Origin: Opitutus terrae PB90-1
GTDB lineage: Bacteria; Verrucomicrobiota; Verrucomicrobiia; Opitutales; Opitutaceae
Assembly (NCBI RefSeq): GCF_000019965.1
Contig: NC_010571.1
Span: forward strand, 434,001 to 498,000
Length of the DNA stretch: 64,000 nt
Reading direction: 5' to 3'
The notes under the pieces were generated by a model. It was given only the letters and a program-made list of their open reading frames with translations. It ran no database searches and was not told the DNA's origin. A program made the translations under genes and the position numbers. Numbering within the stretch: the first letter of the stretch is position 1; every line of letters starts with the position of its first letter. This document shows, piece by piece, positions 17,962 through 26,701 of this stretch.

Positions 17962-18290
17962 GAAAACTCTCAAAGGTTGAGACCAGAGGCCGATCGGCTC
18001 GGCGCAACCTGGAATGGGACACACTGCGGAAAGCACATCATGGGGTCCATGCGCAGGGCAGTCGAATCTTAGACTGACGGCGGCGCCCGGCGGAGCCGAG
18101 GCGCGACGCGACGGACCGTCCGACCGCCGGGGAGCGACCGCGGCGAGCGCGGAGCTGCCATTAGCGCACCGCCCGGCTGGATGCGGCTTCGCTAATCTCC
18201 ACCGTGGCCCCAGGAAAATCCATTGTCCCGCGGCGGCGGCTGCGGCATTCGGATGCCTCCGCGTGCCCGCTGGCCGCGAGTTACCTCCCC
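17962..18290. other. Intergenic region between GH43 and the tryptophanase homologue
   Basis: 329 bp between divergent genes. It must hold both promoters, but I see no convincing -35/-10 pair. A single CTCTCAA next to GGTTGAG (about 17967-17981) resembles a minimal copy of the heptamer repeats. No ORF is supported. Confidence 0.5.
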
Positions 18291-19760
18291 ATGAACGACG
18301 ACTCCGCTTTTCCGACCGAGGTCAAATTTTTCAGCGGCGAAGAGATCCCGCTGGAGCTGCACAAGGTCCGCGTGGTGCAAAAGCTCCATCTGCGGCCGGT
18401 GGAGGAACGGCATCGGGCGATGGAGGCCGCCGGCTACAACACCTTCCTGCTGCACACCCGCGACCTGTTCCTCGACATGCTCACGGACAGCGGCACGAAC
18501 GCGATGAGCGACCAGCAGATCGGCGCGATGATGGTCGCCGACGATGCCTATGCCGGCTCCGCGAGCTTCGCGCGGATGCAGGACGCGATCCGCGACGTGC
18601 TCGGGATGAAGTATGTGCTCCCGGTCCACCAAGGCCGCGCGGCCGAGAACGTGATCTCAAAAACGTTCATCAAGGCCGGCGACGTCGTCCCGATGAACTA
18701 TCACTTCACGACGACCAAGGCGCACATCGACATCAACGGCGGGAAGGTTTTGGAGATCTACACCGACGAGGCGCTGAAGATCAAAAGCGCGCACCCGTTC
18801 AAGGGGAACCTCGATCTCAAGAAGCTCGAAGCCGTCATCGCGGAATACGGACCGGCGCGCATCCCCTACGTGCGCATGGAGGCGTCGACCAATCTCATCG
18901 GCGGCCAGCCGTTCTCGATGCAAAACCTGCGCGATGTCCGCGCCATGACGCGCCAGCACGGAATCATGCTCGTGCTCGACGTCTCGCTCGTCGGTGAAAA
19001 CATCTGGTTCATCAAGCAGCGCGAGCCGGAGTTCAAGAACGCGAGCATCCGCGACATCCTGCTGGAGTTCTGCAGCCTCTCGGACCTGATCTATTTCTCC
19101 AGCCGCAAGGTCAGCTCGACCCGCGGCGGCGCGATCGCGACGAACCGGCAGGATTTGTTCAACCGGATGAAGGACCTCGTGCCGCTCTACGAAGGCTTCC
19201 TCACCTACGGCGGCATGTCGGTGCGCGAGATCGAAGCGATGGCCGTGGGCCTGCGCGAGACGATCGACGACACGATCATCAGCCAGTCGCCGAGCTTCAT
19301 TAAATATCTGATCAACGATCTCGACAGCTCCGGGCTGCCGGTGGTCACGCCGGCAGGCGGGCTCGGCGCGCACATCGATGCGCGCGGATTCCTGCCGCAC
19401 GTGCCGCAGACGGAGTATCCCGCCGGCGCGCTCGCCGCCGCGTTCTACATCGCCTCGGGCGTGCGCGGCATGGAGCGCGGCACGATCTCCAGCGTGCGCG
19501 ACGAGAACGGCAACGACATCCTCGCCGACGTGGAGCTGCTCCGGCTCGCGATGCCGCGGCGCGTGTTCACGCTCTCGCAGGTCAAGTACGTGGCCGACCG
19601 GCTGAAATGGCTCTACGCCAACCGCGAGTTGATCGGCGGGCTGAAGTTCGTCGACGAGCCGAAGGTGCTGCGCTTCTTCCTCGGCCGGCTCACGGCCACC
19701 AGCGACTGGCCCGCGAAGCTCGTCGCCAAGTTCCGCCGCGATTTCGGCGAAAGCCTGTAG
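18291..19760 (+). CDS. Tryptophanase/tyrosine phenol-lyase family PLP enzyme
   Basis: 489 residues from the ATG at 18291. Similarity to TnaA and Tpl runs end to end, for example HQGRAAENVISK, ENIWFIKQREPEF and GGLGAHIDA. The Schiff-base Lys is probably the K in SSRKVSS (near 272). In classical members the aspartate that pairs with the PLP nitrogen is followed three residues later by an Arg; here the segment reads LDVSLVGEN, with Leu at that place. The residue after the PLP Lys is Val rather than Asp. So substrate or reaction may differ from cleavage of tryptophan or tyrosine. No tnaB-type permease or leader peptide is adjacent. Confidence 0.8.
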   Translation: MNDDSAFPTEVKFFSGEEIPLELHKVRVVQKLHLRPVEERHRAMEAAGYNTFLLHTRDLFLDMLTDSGTNAMSDQQIGAMMVADDAYAGSASFARMQDAIRDVLGMKYVLPVHQGRAAENVISKTFIKAGDVVPMNYHFTTTKAHIDINGGKVLEIYTDEALKIKSAHPFKGNLDLKKLEAVIAEYGPARIPYVRMEASTNLIGGQPFSMQNLRDVRAMTRQHGIMLVLDVSLVGENIWFIKQREPEFKNASIRDILLEFCSLSDLIYFSSRKVSSTRGGAIATNRQDLFNRMKDLVPLYEGFLTYGGMSVREIEAMAVGLRETIDDTIISQSPSFIKYLINDLDSSGLPVVTPAGGLGAHIDARGFLPHVPQTEYPAGALAAAFYIASGVRGMERGTISSVRDENGNDILADVELLRLAMPRRVFTLSQVKYVADRLKWLYANRELIGGLKFVDEPKVLRFFLGRLTATSDWPAKLVAKFRRDFGESL

Positions 19761-20111
19761 CCGCGACGCGTGCTTGCTGCGCCCTCGGCGTACCGGCGGC
19801 CTCCGGGGCTGCCGATGGAGCGCGCGCGACCCGGCAGGCAGCGACGCTGCCGCTAGCCGGGGCGCGGCTCTCTGCGCGCTCACCTGAGCGCGCCTTAGGA
19901 GAATTCTCCCACGGGAGGAGACCAGAAGCGCCCCGCTTCTTTGTCCGGCGGTCGCTGTCGCATTGACTCGCGACCGCGCGCGGGGCGTTCTGCCGCCGCG
20001 CTCGGATGATCCCCACCCTCACACCACACACCGCCGAGCGAGATCCCACCTGCTGAGCATCCGCCACGTCGCGTTCTGCTCGCAGAGAGGCGAACCGCCG
20101 CGGCCCACATC
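19761..20111. other. Intergenic region with small palindromes
   Basis: 351 bp between two plus-strand genes. It contains GC-rich inverted segments near 19830-19860 and a perfect 12-bp palindrome GGAGAATTCTCC at 19898-19909, which could be an operator. No supported ORF and no clear promoter. Confidence 0.45.
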
Positions 20112-21326
20112 ATGAGCTCCCTCGCCTGCCGGCCGCTGCGTGCGGCCCTTCTGTTCGCGGTCGCTGCGACCGCCGTCTCGGCCCAATCGTGGTCGACTCC
20201 GGCCCGGATCACCGCCGCCGGGCTGCCTGCCGGCTCGCGCTTTGGCGCGGCCGTCTCGCTCAGCGGCCACACACTCGTGCTCGGCGCGCCCGATGACTCG
20301 ACGTCCACGCCGTATGCAGGTTCTGCTTACGTGTTTCTCCGCCAGGACGGCGTCTGGCGCCAGCAAGCGCGGCTGACCGGGCCGGCGACGGAAGGCTATC
20401 GTTCGTTCGGTGAAACCGTGGCCGTCGACGGCGACACGCTGGTGGTGGGCGCGCCCTTCGACGATCCTGACGGTTATGCTTCGGGGGCCGCTTACGTCTA
20501 CGGCCGCTCCGGGACAAGCTGGCAGCTGCGCGCCGTGCTGCGCCCGGCGGATCCGGCGGAAGACAAGCAGTTCGGGCATGCCGTGGCGATCGACAACGAC
20601 GTGATCGTCGTCGGCGCGTTTCTCGATAGCGACTACGCGCTCTACTCCGGCGCGGCGTACGTTTTCACTTCGGCCACGGGTCCGTGGACCCAGGTCGCCA
20701 AGCTCACCGCCAGCGATCCAAGCGAGGTCGCGTTCTTCGGTTCCGCCGTGGCGATTCAGGATCACACGATCGTGGTCGGCGCGCCCGTCGCGGAATCGGC
20801 TTACGTTTTCGGCCGGCGCTCGGGACGCTATGTGCAAGTGGCGCGACTGCGCTCGAACGACTATGATCCGGACGACACTTATGTCGCCTTCGGCGCCGCG
20901 GTATCGGTCGATGCGGGACGGATCGCCGTGGGTGCGCCGCTCGCGGCGTTCAACGGCGTGCAGTCTGGCGCCGCTTATGTGTTCGGCAAGAGCGGCAGCA
21001 ACTGGGTGCAGCAGGCCCGGGTCCTCGCGCAAGGCGGGCAGCCCGAAACGGAGTTCGGCACCGCCGTCGCGCTGCGCCAAAACACGCTCGTCGTCGGCGC
21101 GCCTTACGAAGGCGATCAAAACCAGGGCGCGGTTTTCGTTTATCAACTCGTGAACGCGGAGTGGACGCAAAATGCGCGGTTGACCGCGCCGGCCAAGCCC
21201 GCCGTCGCGTTTCTCGGCATCAGCGTGGCCGCCGGTACGGACGGCGTCGTCGGTGGCGCGCCTGGGTATTCCTACGAAGGCGCGACGAGCGTGGTGGGCG
21301 CCGCGGAAGTTTTCGCTCCGCGCTGA
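20112..21326 (+). CDS. Secreted FG-GAP repeat (beta-propeller) protein
   Basis: 404 residues with a signal peptide (about 1-24, ending VSAQ). The rest is seven or so repeats of about 50-55 residues, each with FG.AV.., a LVVGAP-type strand and a GAAYVF strand, the integrin alpha-like FG-GAP pattern. Such repeats fold into a propeller and are common in large surface proteins of this phylum. There is no C-terminal anchor, so it is probably periplasmic or released. Partner and function are unknown. It stands alone. Confidence 0.85.
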   Translation: MSSLACRPLRAALLFAVAATAVSAQSWSTPARITAAGLPAGSRFGAAVSLSGHTLVLGAPDDSTSTPYAGSAYVFLRQDGVWRQQARLTGPATEGYRSFGETVAVDGDTLVVGAPFDDPDGYASGAAYVYGRSGTSWQLRAVLRPADPAEDKQFGHAVAIDNDVIVVGAFLDSDYALYSGAAYVFTSATGPWTQVAKLTASDPSEVAFFGSAVAIQDHTIVVGAPVAESAYVFGRRSGRYVQVARLRSNDYDPDDTYVAFGAAVSVDAGRIAVGAPLAAFNGVQSGAAYVFGKSGSNWVQQARVLAQGGQPETEFGTAVALRQNTLVVGAPYEGDQNQGAVFVYQLVNAEWTQNARLTAPAKPAVAFLGISVAAGTDGVVGGAPGYSYEGATSVVGAAEVFAPR

Positions 21327-21418
21327 TCGCCGCCGCCGCAGGCGAGGCGGCCGCATTCCGGCTTTTCCCCCATTTCGCGGCGGCGCGCGCCGGGCGATAG
21401 TGCGCGTCCTTTCCGATC

Positions 21419-21952
21419 ATGAATGCACATACCCTTTCCCGCAGCCTGGGTTTTTTCAGCCTCGGGCTCGGACTCGCCGAACTGCTCGCGCCCCGCAAAG
21501 TCGCCGCCGTCGCAGGCATCAACGATGACCACGACACGCTCATCCGCAGCCTGGGCGCCCGCGAGATCGCCAGCGGGCTCGCCATTCTCAGTGGCACGCG
21601 CACCAAGGAAGCCGTTTGGTCGCGCGTGCTCGGCGATGCCATCGATCTCGGCCTGCTGGCCGCGGCGCTGAACTCGCCGCGCACCGATCGCCGCCGGCTC
21701 ACCGGCGCGCTGGGGCTGGTCGGTGCGGTCACCGCGCTGGACGTCTTCACGAGCGTGCGGCTCCAGCGCGGGCCGCAGATCGATCCCTCGTGGCGCTATA
21801 CGCCGGCGCGCGGTCGCGCGGGAATCGATCTCGCTGCGCGCGGCAAACGCGGTTCGGCAATGCTCCAGGCCGCCAGCCCGGCTGCGACCGACACCCCGAC
21901 CGGAAAACCGCTCGAGCTCGCGACCGAGCCGCAACAGGCCGAGTCCGCCTGA
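21419..21952 (+). CDS. Small membrane protein, GLAELLAPR-type
   Basis: 177 residues. The N-terminal half has three or four hydrophobic segments with the pattern RSLGFFSLGLGLAELLAPR, then RSLGAREIASGLAILSG and VLGDAIDLGLLAAAL. The same pattern occurs in small integral membrane proteins and in the N-terminal part of some cyclase/dehydrase-like proteins. The last 60 residues are polar and probably cytoplasmic. No enzyme motif is seen. The start has no Shine-Dalgarno site. Role unknown. Confidence 0.7.
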   Translation: MNAHTLSRSLGFFSLGLGLAELLAPRKVAAVAGINDDHDTLIRSLGAREIASGLAILSGTRTKEAVWSRVLGDAIDLGLLAAALNSPRTDRRRLTGALGLVGAVTALDVFTSVRLQRGPQIDPSWRYTPARGRAGIDLAARGKRGSAMLQAASPAATDTPTGKPLELATEPQQAESA

Positions 21953-22174
21953 CCGGCGGTTCGGCGTGCTTTCGCCCCTCTCCGGCTCCGGCCTGACCCA
22001 TTTCGTCGCAGGCCGCGATCGCGTCGCCACGCGTTTACGGTTGCGCCGTGCGAACGGTCGCGCGCGCCGCGACTCCGTCAAACGGATCAACGGCGTGAGT
22101 CGGCACCGCGGCACAATCGATCCGGGCAAATTGTCTGTGGCGCTCCGCCCGGGGTCGCGCCACACTCCTGGCGA

Positions 22175-23335
22175 ATGAGTCGAGAACTCCCCCGACCGGC
22201 CGGCGTGGCTGGCGTCACGCCCAACGATTCCCCGCGCGCCACCTCGACGCCGGCCTTCTTTCGCCACGCGTTTGACGCGGCTGGCGACGCGTTGCTGGTG
22301 GTGGACGCGGCTTCCGCCACCGTGGTCGCCGCGAATCGCGCCTGCACCGCCTTGCTGGGCACCGTGGAAACCGCGCTAGTGGGGCAGCCGCTCGTCGAAC
22401 TCGCGCCATTTCGCGGCCAGACGGAATGGTGTGCCGGACTGCTCGGCCTGCCCGACGGCGGAGCGCTCGCCGATCGCATCGTGCACGTCGCGGATCCCGG
22501 CGGGCAGCAACGCACGCTGGAATTGGCCGGCCGCGGCTTCGCGCAGGGCGCGCGCGTCTTCGTGCAGGTGACCCTGCACGACGTCACCGCCGCGCGGATG
22601 CGCGAGCACCGGGCCGCGCAGGCCCGGAAGATGGAAGCGGTGCGACAGCTGGCGAGCGCCACCGCGCATGATTTCAACAACGTGCTCTCGTGCATCCGCG
22701 GCTACGTCTCGATCGCCCTCGAGACGGCGGGCGTCACGGGCGACATGCAGGAAATTTTGACGCGGGTGAAAGACGTGAGCCTGCGCGCGGGTGAGCTGTC
22801 GCAGCGGCTGCTCGATTTCAGTCGCCAGCGGAAGCTCACGCTGCAGTCGGTCGAGCTCGGCCGGTTCGTCGAGCACGTGGGCGAGGAAGTGCGAGCGACG
22901 CTGCCGCCGAGCGTCGCCCTGCAGCTGCATGCCGAGCGACCGATCGCCGTGCACGCGGATGAAACGACGCTGCGACTCGCCCTCACGCTGCTGCTGCGTA
23001 ATGCCCGCGAAGCGCTGGACGATCATGGCGAAATCGCGTTGAGCGCCACGCGCTGGAGCCTGCCGCCGCCACTGGGCCAACCGCACCGCCCATCCGAAAC
23101 GTACGCGCGGCTTAGCGTGCGGGACTCGGGTCGCGGCATGACGCCCGAAACGCAGGAGCGGCTGTTCGAGCCCGGGTTCACCACCAAAAAGTCGGGACGC
23201 AACACCGGCATGAGCCTGTCCACCGTCTATCGCATCGCCGTGCAACACGGCGGCTGGATGGAGGTGACCAGTGCACCCGGGCGCGGCTCGACGTTTTCCC
23301 TCATCCTGCCGCTGGCGACGCCGCCCGCGGTGTAG
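22175..23335 (+). CDS. PAS-domain histidine kinase (NtrB-like)
   Basis: 386 residues. A PAS domain covers about 27-145. The phospho-acceptor region ATAHDFNNVLSCIRGY (His near 164) belongs to the HDFNN type found in NtrB-like and many hybrid kinases. The ATPase domain (about 245-380) has DSGRGM and GSTFSLILP, but the G2 box reads NTGMSLSTVYR with Ser where most have Gly-Leu. There is no membrane segment and no receiver, so it must phosphorylate a separate regulator, and none is adjacent. Signal unknown. Confidence 0.88.
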   Translation: MSRELPRPAGVAGVTPNDSPRATSTPAFFRHAFDAAGDALLVVDAASATVVAANRACTALLGTVETALVGQPLVELAPFRGQTEWCAGLLGLPDGGALADRIVHVADPGGQQRTLELAGRGFAQGARVFVQVTLHDVTAARMREHRAAQARKMEAVRQLASATAHDFNNVLSCIRGYVSIALETAGVTGDMQEILTRVKDVSLRAGELSQRLLDFSRQRKLTLQSVELGRFVEHVGEEVRATLPPSVALQLHAERPIAVHADETTLRLALTLLLRNAREALDDHGEIALSATRWSLPPPLGQPHRPSETYARLSVRDSGRGMTPETQERLFEPGFTTKKSGRNTGMSLSTVYRIAVQHGGWMEVTSAPGRGSTFSLILPLATPPAV

Positions 23336-23515
23336 GAGGATGAAAGGTGAAGCCCACCGCGCCCCTCACGCGCCGGGATGGAGGGTTCCACCTGGGCGGT
23401 GACGCGGTTGGGCTCATGACGGATCCGGCGCCGCGTATCGCCGATCTTCGTCTCATCGTCGACCACCGGCAACCCCGGCCTTGCGCAATCGTCTAGCCGT
23501 GCAATCGCTCTCCCC

Positions 23516-24766
23516 ATGTCACCCCGCTGGCTATCCTGCCTGATTCTCACCAGTGTCGTCACCTCAGGGTTGGTGCAGGCTGCACCGCCGCCGCGTGGCT
23601 GGCCCGCCGAGCCCTTTGCTCCGCTTACGCCGGAGCGGATTGCGGCCCTGCCGGCGGCCGAGCGCGCCGCGTGGGAAACGTATTGGCAGCAGTCGGAGCG
23701 GCTCGCGAGCGAGCTGCCCGCGCGGGCCCACGCCGACGCCTCGCCGCTGCAGCCAATGTCCGGTCCGCCGAAGGGCGGCATTCACAGCAAGGGCCTCCGG
23801 CTCGAAGCGCCAACAGCGTGGTATGCGACCGAAGAGGCGCGCGCGGTCGCCAACCGTGTGGTCGCCGGTCAGCTCGAGATCGGCGGCTGGCCGAAGGGCC
23901 GGGATTATTCCCGCGACCTCGATCCAGACCGGGCGCGTCCCGCCGGCTCGGACGGCGCCACGTTCGACAACAACGCGACGATTTCGGAGCTGCACTATCT
24001 CGCGGAGGCGATCACCGCGGCGCCCGGCGACCCACGCGCCACGAAGTGGAGCGCCGGGTTCGAGCGCGGCCTGCGCTACCTCTTCGCAGCGCAATATCCA
24101 CATGGCGGATTCCCGCAGTATTATCCGTTAATCGGTGGTTATCACGACGGCGTGACGTTCAACGACGACGCGATGACCAACGTGCTCGAGCTGCTGCGCG
24201 ATGTCGGCGCCGGTGCAGCGCCCTTTGCGTTCGTGCCGCCGGAACTGCGCCAGGCAAGCGCGGCGCGGTTCCAGCGCGGCGTCGCGTGCACGCTGGCCAC
24301 GCAGCTGCGCGACGCGAACGGCCGCCGGACCGTCTGGTGCCAGCAGTATGATCCGCTCACCTTGCGGGCGGCCGCGGCGCGGAACTTCGAGCCGATCGCC
24401 GATGCATCGCGGGAGAGCGCGCGAGTCGTGCTCATGCTCATGCGCCTGCCCGATCCTTCGCCGGAGGTGCGGGAGGCGGTCGAGGGCGCGGTCGCCTGGT
24501 TCCGGCGGACCGCATTGCACGATTTGAAAGTCCGGCGCGCGCCGGGCGACACGCGCGGCGAGGCGATACCGGCGCCCGGTGCGCCGCCCCTCTGGGCGCG
24601 TTTCTACGAACCGGGCACCACGACCCCGATCTTTGGCGACCGCGATCGCACGATCCATTACGATCTCGCGGAAGTTTCGGCGGAGCGGATCGCCGGGTAT
24701 ACGTGGTATACGGACGCGCCCGCGAGCGTGTTGCGCCGTTATGAAAAGTGGCAGGCGCGACGCTGA
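23516..24766 (+). CDS. Pectate lyase, polysaccharide lyase family 10
   Basis: 416 residues with a signal peptide (about 1-22). PL10 features are present in order: GGWPKGRDYS, TFDNNATISELHYLA, QYPHGGFPQYYP, VTFNDDAM, WCQQYDPLT, and near the end ARFYEPGTTTPIFGDRD. In this family the conserved Asp residues bind calcium and an Arg acts as base in breaking polygalacturonate by beta-elimination. The product is expected in the periplasm or outside the cell. It is not part of an obvious polysaccharide locus; the GH43 gene is 5.5 kb away. Confidence 0.9.
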   Translation: MSPRWLSCLILTSVVTSGLVQAAPPPRGWPAEPFAPLTPERIAALPAAERAAWETYWQQSERLASELPARAHADASPLQPMSGPPKGGIHSKGLRLEAPTAWYATEEARAVANRVVAGQLEIGGWPKGRDYSRDLDPDRARPAGSDGATFDNNATISELHYLAEAITAAPGDPRATKWSAGFERGLRYLFAAQYPHGGFPQYYPLIGGYHDGVTFNDDAMTNVLELLRDVGAGAAPFAFVPPELRQASAARFQRGVACTLATQLRDANGRRTVWCQQYDPLTLRAAAARNFEPIADASRESARVVLMLMRLPDPSPEVREAVEGAVAWFRRTALHDLKVRRAPGDTRGEAIPAPGAPPLWARFYEPGTTTPIFGDRDRTIHYDLAEVSAERIAGYTWYTDAPASVLRRYEKWQARR

Positions 24767-24948
24767 ACGACGTGCAGGCTGCAGGACCGACGCCGGCCTG
24801 CTCGTGCAGAATGCGGGAGTACGTCCGCGCGGCTGACCATCCCCGGCTGCGCTAGTCGCTGTACGCCCGCCGTTTTCGACGAGCCATGCGGTTCGGCATG
24901 ACCGATGCGAGCGACAGGATACGCCTCGTGAATCCATCGGGCGCAATC

Positions 24949-24954
24949 TAGAAT
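24949..24954 (+). promoter_or_regulatory. -10 box of a predicted leaderless transcript
   Basis: TAGAAT (5/6 to consensus) ends 6 nt before the ATG at 24961, the same spacing as the promoter at 12518. The -35 region is weak. It implies that transcription starts at or next to the start codon. Confidence 0.4.
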
Positions 24955-24960
24955 CGAGCC

Positions 24961-25746
24961 ATGAAGATCCTCACCGCATTGCCGTTTTCCGCGCTCGCGC
25001 TCGTCGCTTTGGCGCTGCCTACCTCCGCTCAGATGACCGTTCCGTTAACCGCGGCGGAGCCGGCCACCCCCGCCAGCGAATTGGCCCGATCCCGTCCCGA
25101 TCCCGCGGCCAACGCCTCGGCTGCGCTGAACAACGGCGGCAATCCCGCCGCGGCCATCGGCGCCGCGCACGCGGCCTCCCGCGCCACGATCAATCAAGCG
25201 CCGGTGATCACCGGTCGCGCCGGGACGATCGGCGCCAACGGCGAGTTGGGCAACGCCATCGCGGCGAGTTCCGTCAACGGAGTGGACACGGTTGGCACGC
25301 CGAATTCCGAATCGATCGGCATGCGCCGCGCGCGGTTCCGCGCCGCGAGTGCGGCGGGTTCACCCACGGCGTCCTCCGCGGGGACCGCCGGGACCGGGAG
25401 GACGGTGGCGCCCCTGACGCTGAGCGCGAGCAGCATTCGCACTTCGACCGTGGCGGAACGCGGCGCGCTGGTGATGCTGATCGAACAGCAGGTGCAGCTG
25501 AACACCCAGCTGCTCGCGACCGCCCATGCGCGGGTCGGCCACTCCGGTGTTTCCGCCGCGGGCGCCCTCGAGCAAGCACTCGAGTCGGCCCGCACGACCG
25601 AAAGCCAGCTCCACGAACGCCTGCAAGCGGCGCGCCGGGCGAGCGCGCTGGAGTGGAACGATGTGCGTACGGTGCTCGCCGCAGACTACGAAGCCTACGA
25701 GCGGGCCGTCGTCACCGTGCAGCGTCTCACTGGCGGCGCGCAGTGA
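24961..25746 (+). CDS. Secreted protein of unknown function
   Basis: 261 residues. The signal peptide covers about 1-23 (LALPTSAQ). A low-complexity Ala/Asn/Gly/Thr-rich half follows (about 30-145), then a helical C-terminal third around EQQVQLNTQLLATAHAR that may form a coiled coil. No known domain is recognised. Codon use is like its neighbours. It could be a periplasmic or surface protein with a disordered spacer. Confidence 0.65.
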   Translation: MKILTALPFSALALVALALPTSAQMTVPLTAAEPATPASELARSRPDPAANASAALNNGGNPAAAIGAAHAASRATINQAPVITGRAGTIGANGELGNAIAASSVNGVDTVGTPNSESIGMRRARFRAASAAGSPTASSAGTAGTGRTVAPLTLSASSIRTSTVAERGALVMLIEQQVQLNTQLLATAHARVGHSGVSAAGALEQALESARTTESQLHERLQAARRASALEWNDVRTVLAADYEAYERAVVTVQRLTGGAQ

Positions 25747-25926
25747 CGCGCGCGTTTTTCCGCGGCGCGCGGCGAGCAAAGGGGCTGCCGGTAGTTGGAT
25801 TTAGGAGGGCTCGTTGAACCCGGCCCGGAGTCGTCGACCCCGGCTACACGCCGGAAGCCGCCCCCCCCGCTGCGCCGAACGGAGCGGCGACTTGCGCCGC
25901 TCTTCCCTGCCGCTCACGTTCCTGGC

Positions 25927-26613
25927 ATGTCGCAGGCGCGCTACATCGAAGCGAAACAGAAGTGGGCGGAGAAACAGCAAGCACGAGGTTTCCGGCCGCG
26001 GGCCGTCGCCTCGTCCGACCGGTTGCCCCCCGGCCAGAAGCTGACCACGAGCTTCCCGGTTCTCGATCTCGGCGTGCAACCGGAAATCCCGCTTGCTGAA
26101 TGGCGCCTCTCAGTGGGCGGACTCGTGGAGCGACCGACGACGCTCACTTGGGACGAGTTCAATGCGCTCCCGCAGGTGGAGGATACGAGCGATTTTCACT
26201 GTGTGACCACGTGGAGCCGCTACGACTGCCGGTGGAGCGGCGTCGCTTTCACCAAGCTCTACGAGTTGGCCCAGCCCAAACCGGAGGCGCGGTTCGTCTA
26301 CTTCACCAGCTTCGACGGCTACTCGACGAACGTGCCCCTGGCCGCGTGCCTCGACGATGACGTGCTGGTCGCCACACGGTTTGACGGCGCGCCGCTGACG
26401 CGCGAGCACGGCGGACCGGCCCGCGTGATTATTCCAAAGCTCTACGCCTGGAAGGGCGCGAAGTTCGTCAGCAGCATCGCGTTCCTCGCCGACGACAAGC
26501 CGGGCTTCTGGGAGTTGCGCGGCTACTCCGACACCGCCGATCCGTGGAAAGAGGAACGCTATCAGGATCCGTCGAGTCCGCCCGTGCCGCTGTTTCCGAA
26601 TCCGGAGGTCTAG
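25927..26613 (+). CDS. Molybdopterin-dependent oxidoreductase, sulfite oxidase fold
   Basis: 228 residues from the ATG at 25927. The core has the sulfite-oxidase/MsrP pattern: LSVGGLVERPTTLTWDEF, then the molybdenum-ligand Cys in FHCVTTWS (near 92), GVAFTKL, and RVIIPKLYAWKGAKFV near the end. There is no Tat signal, so unlike MsrP it is probably cytoplasmic. Family members transfer oxygen atoms, for example to reduce oxidised methionine or to oxidise sulfite. No heme or membrane partner gene is adjacent and the substrate is unknown. Confidence 0.85.
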   Translation: MSQARYIEAKQKWAEKQQARGFRPRAVASSDRLPPGQKLTTSFPVLDLGVQPEIPLAEWRLSVGGLVERPTTLTWDEFNALPQVEDTSDFHCVTTWSRYDCRWSGVAFTKLYELAQPKPEARFVYFTSFDGYSTNVPLAACLDDDVLVATRFDGAPLTREHGGPARVIIPKLYAWKGAKFVSSIAFLADDKPGFWELRGYSDTADPWKEERYQDPSSPPVPLFPNPEV

Positions 26614-26701
26614 GCCACGGGCGGACTCGCGAATCCGGCTGAACCGTTACGACTAACCGTTGGACAAACGCGCCGGCGCGCGGCAGCTTGCCGGGCCACG
26701 T

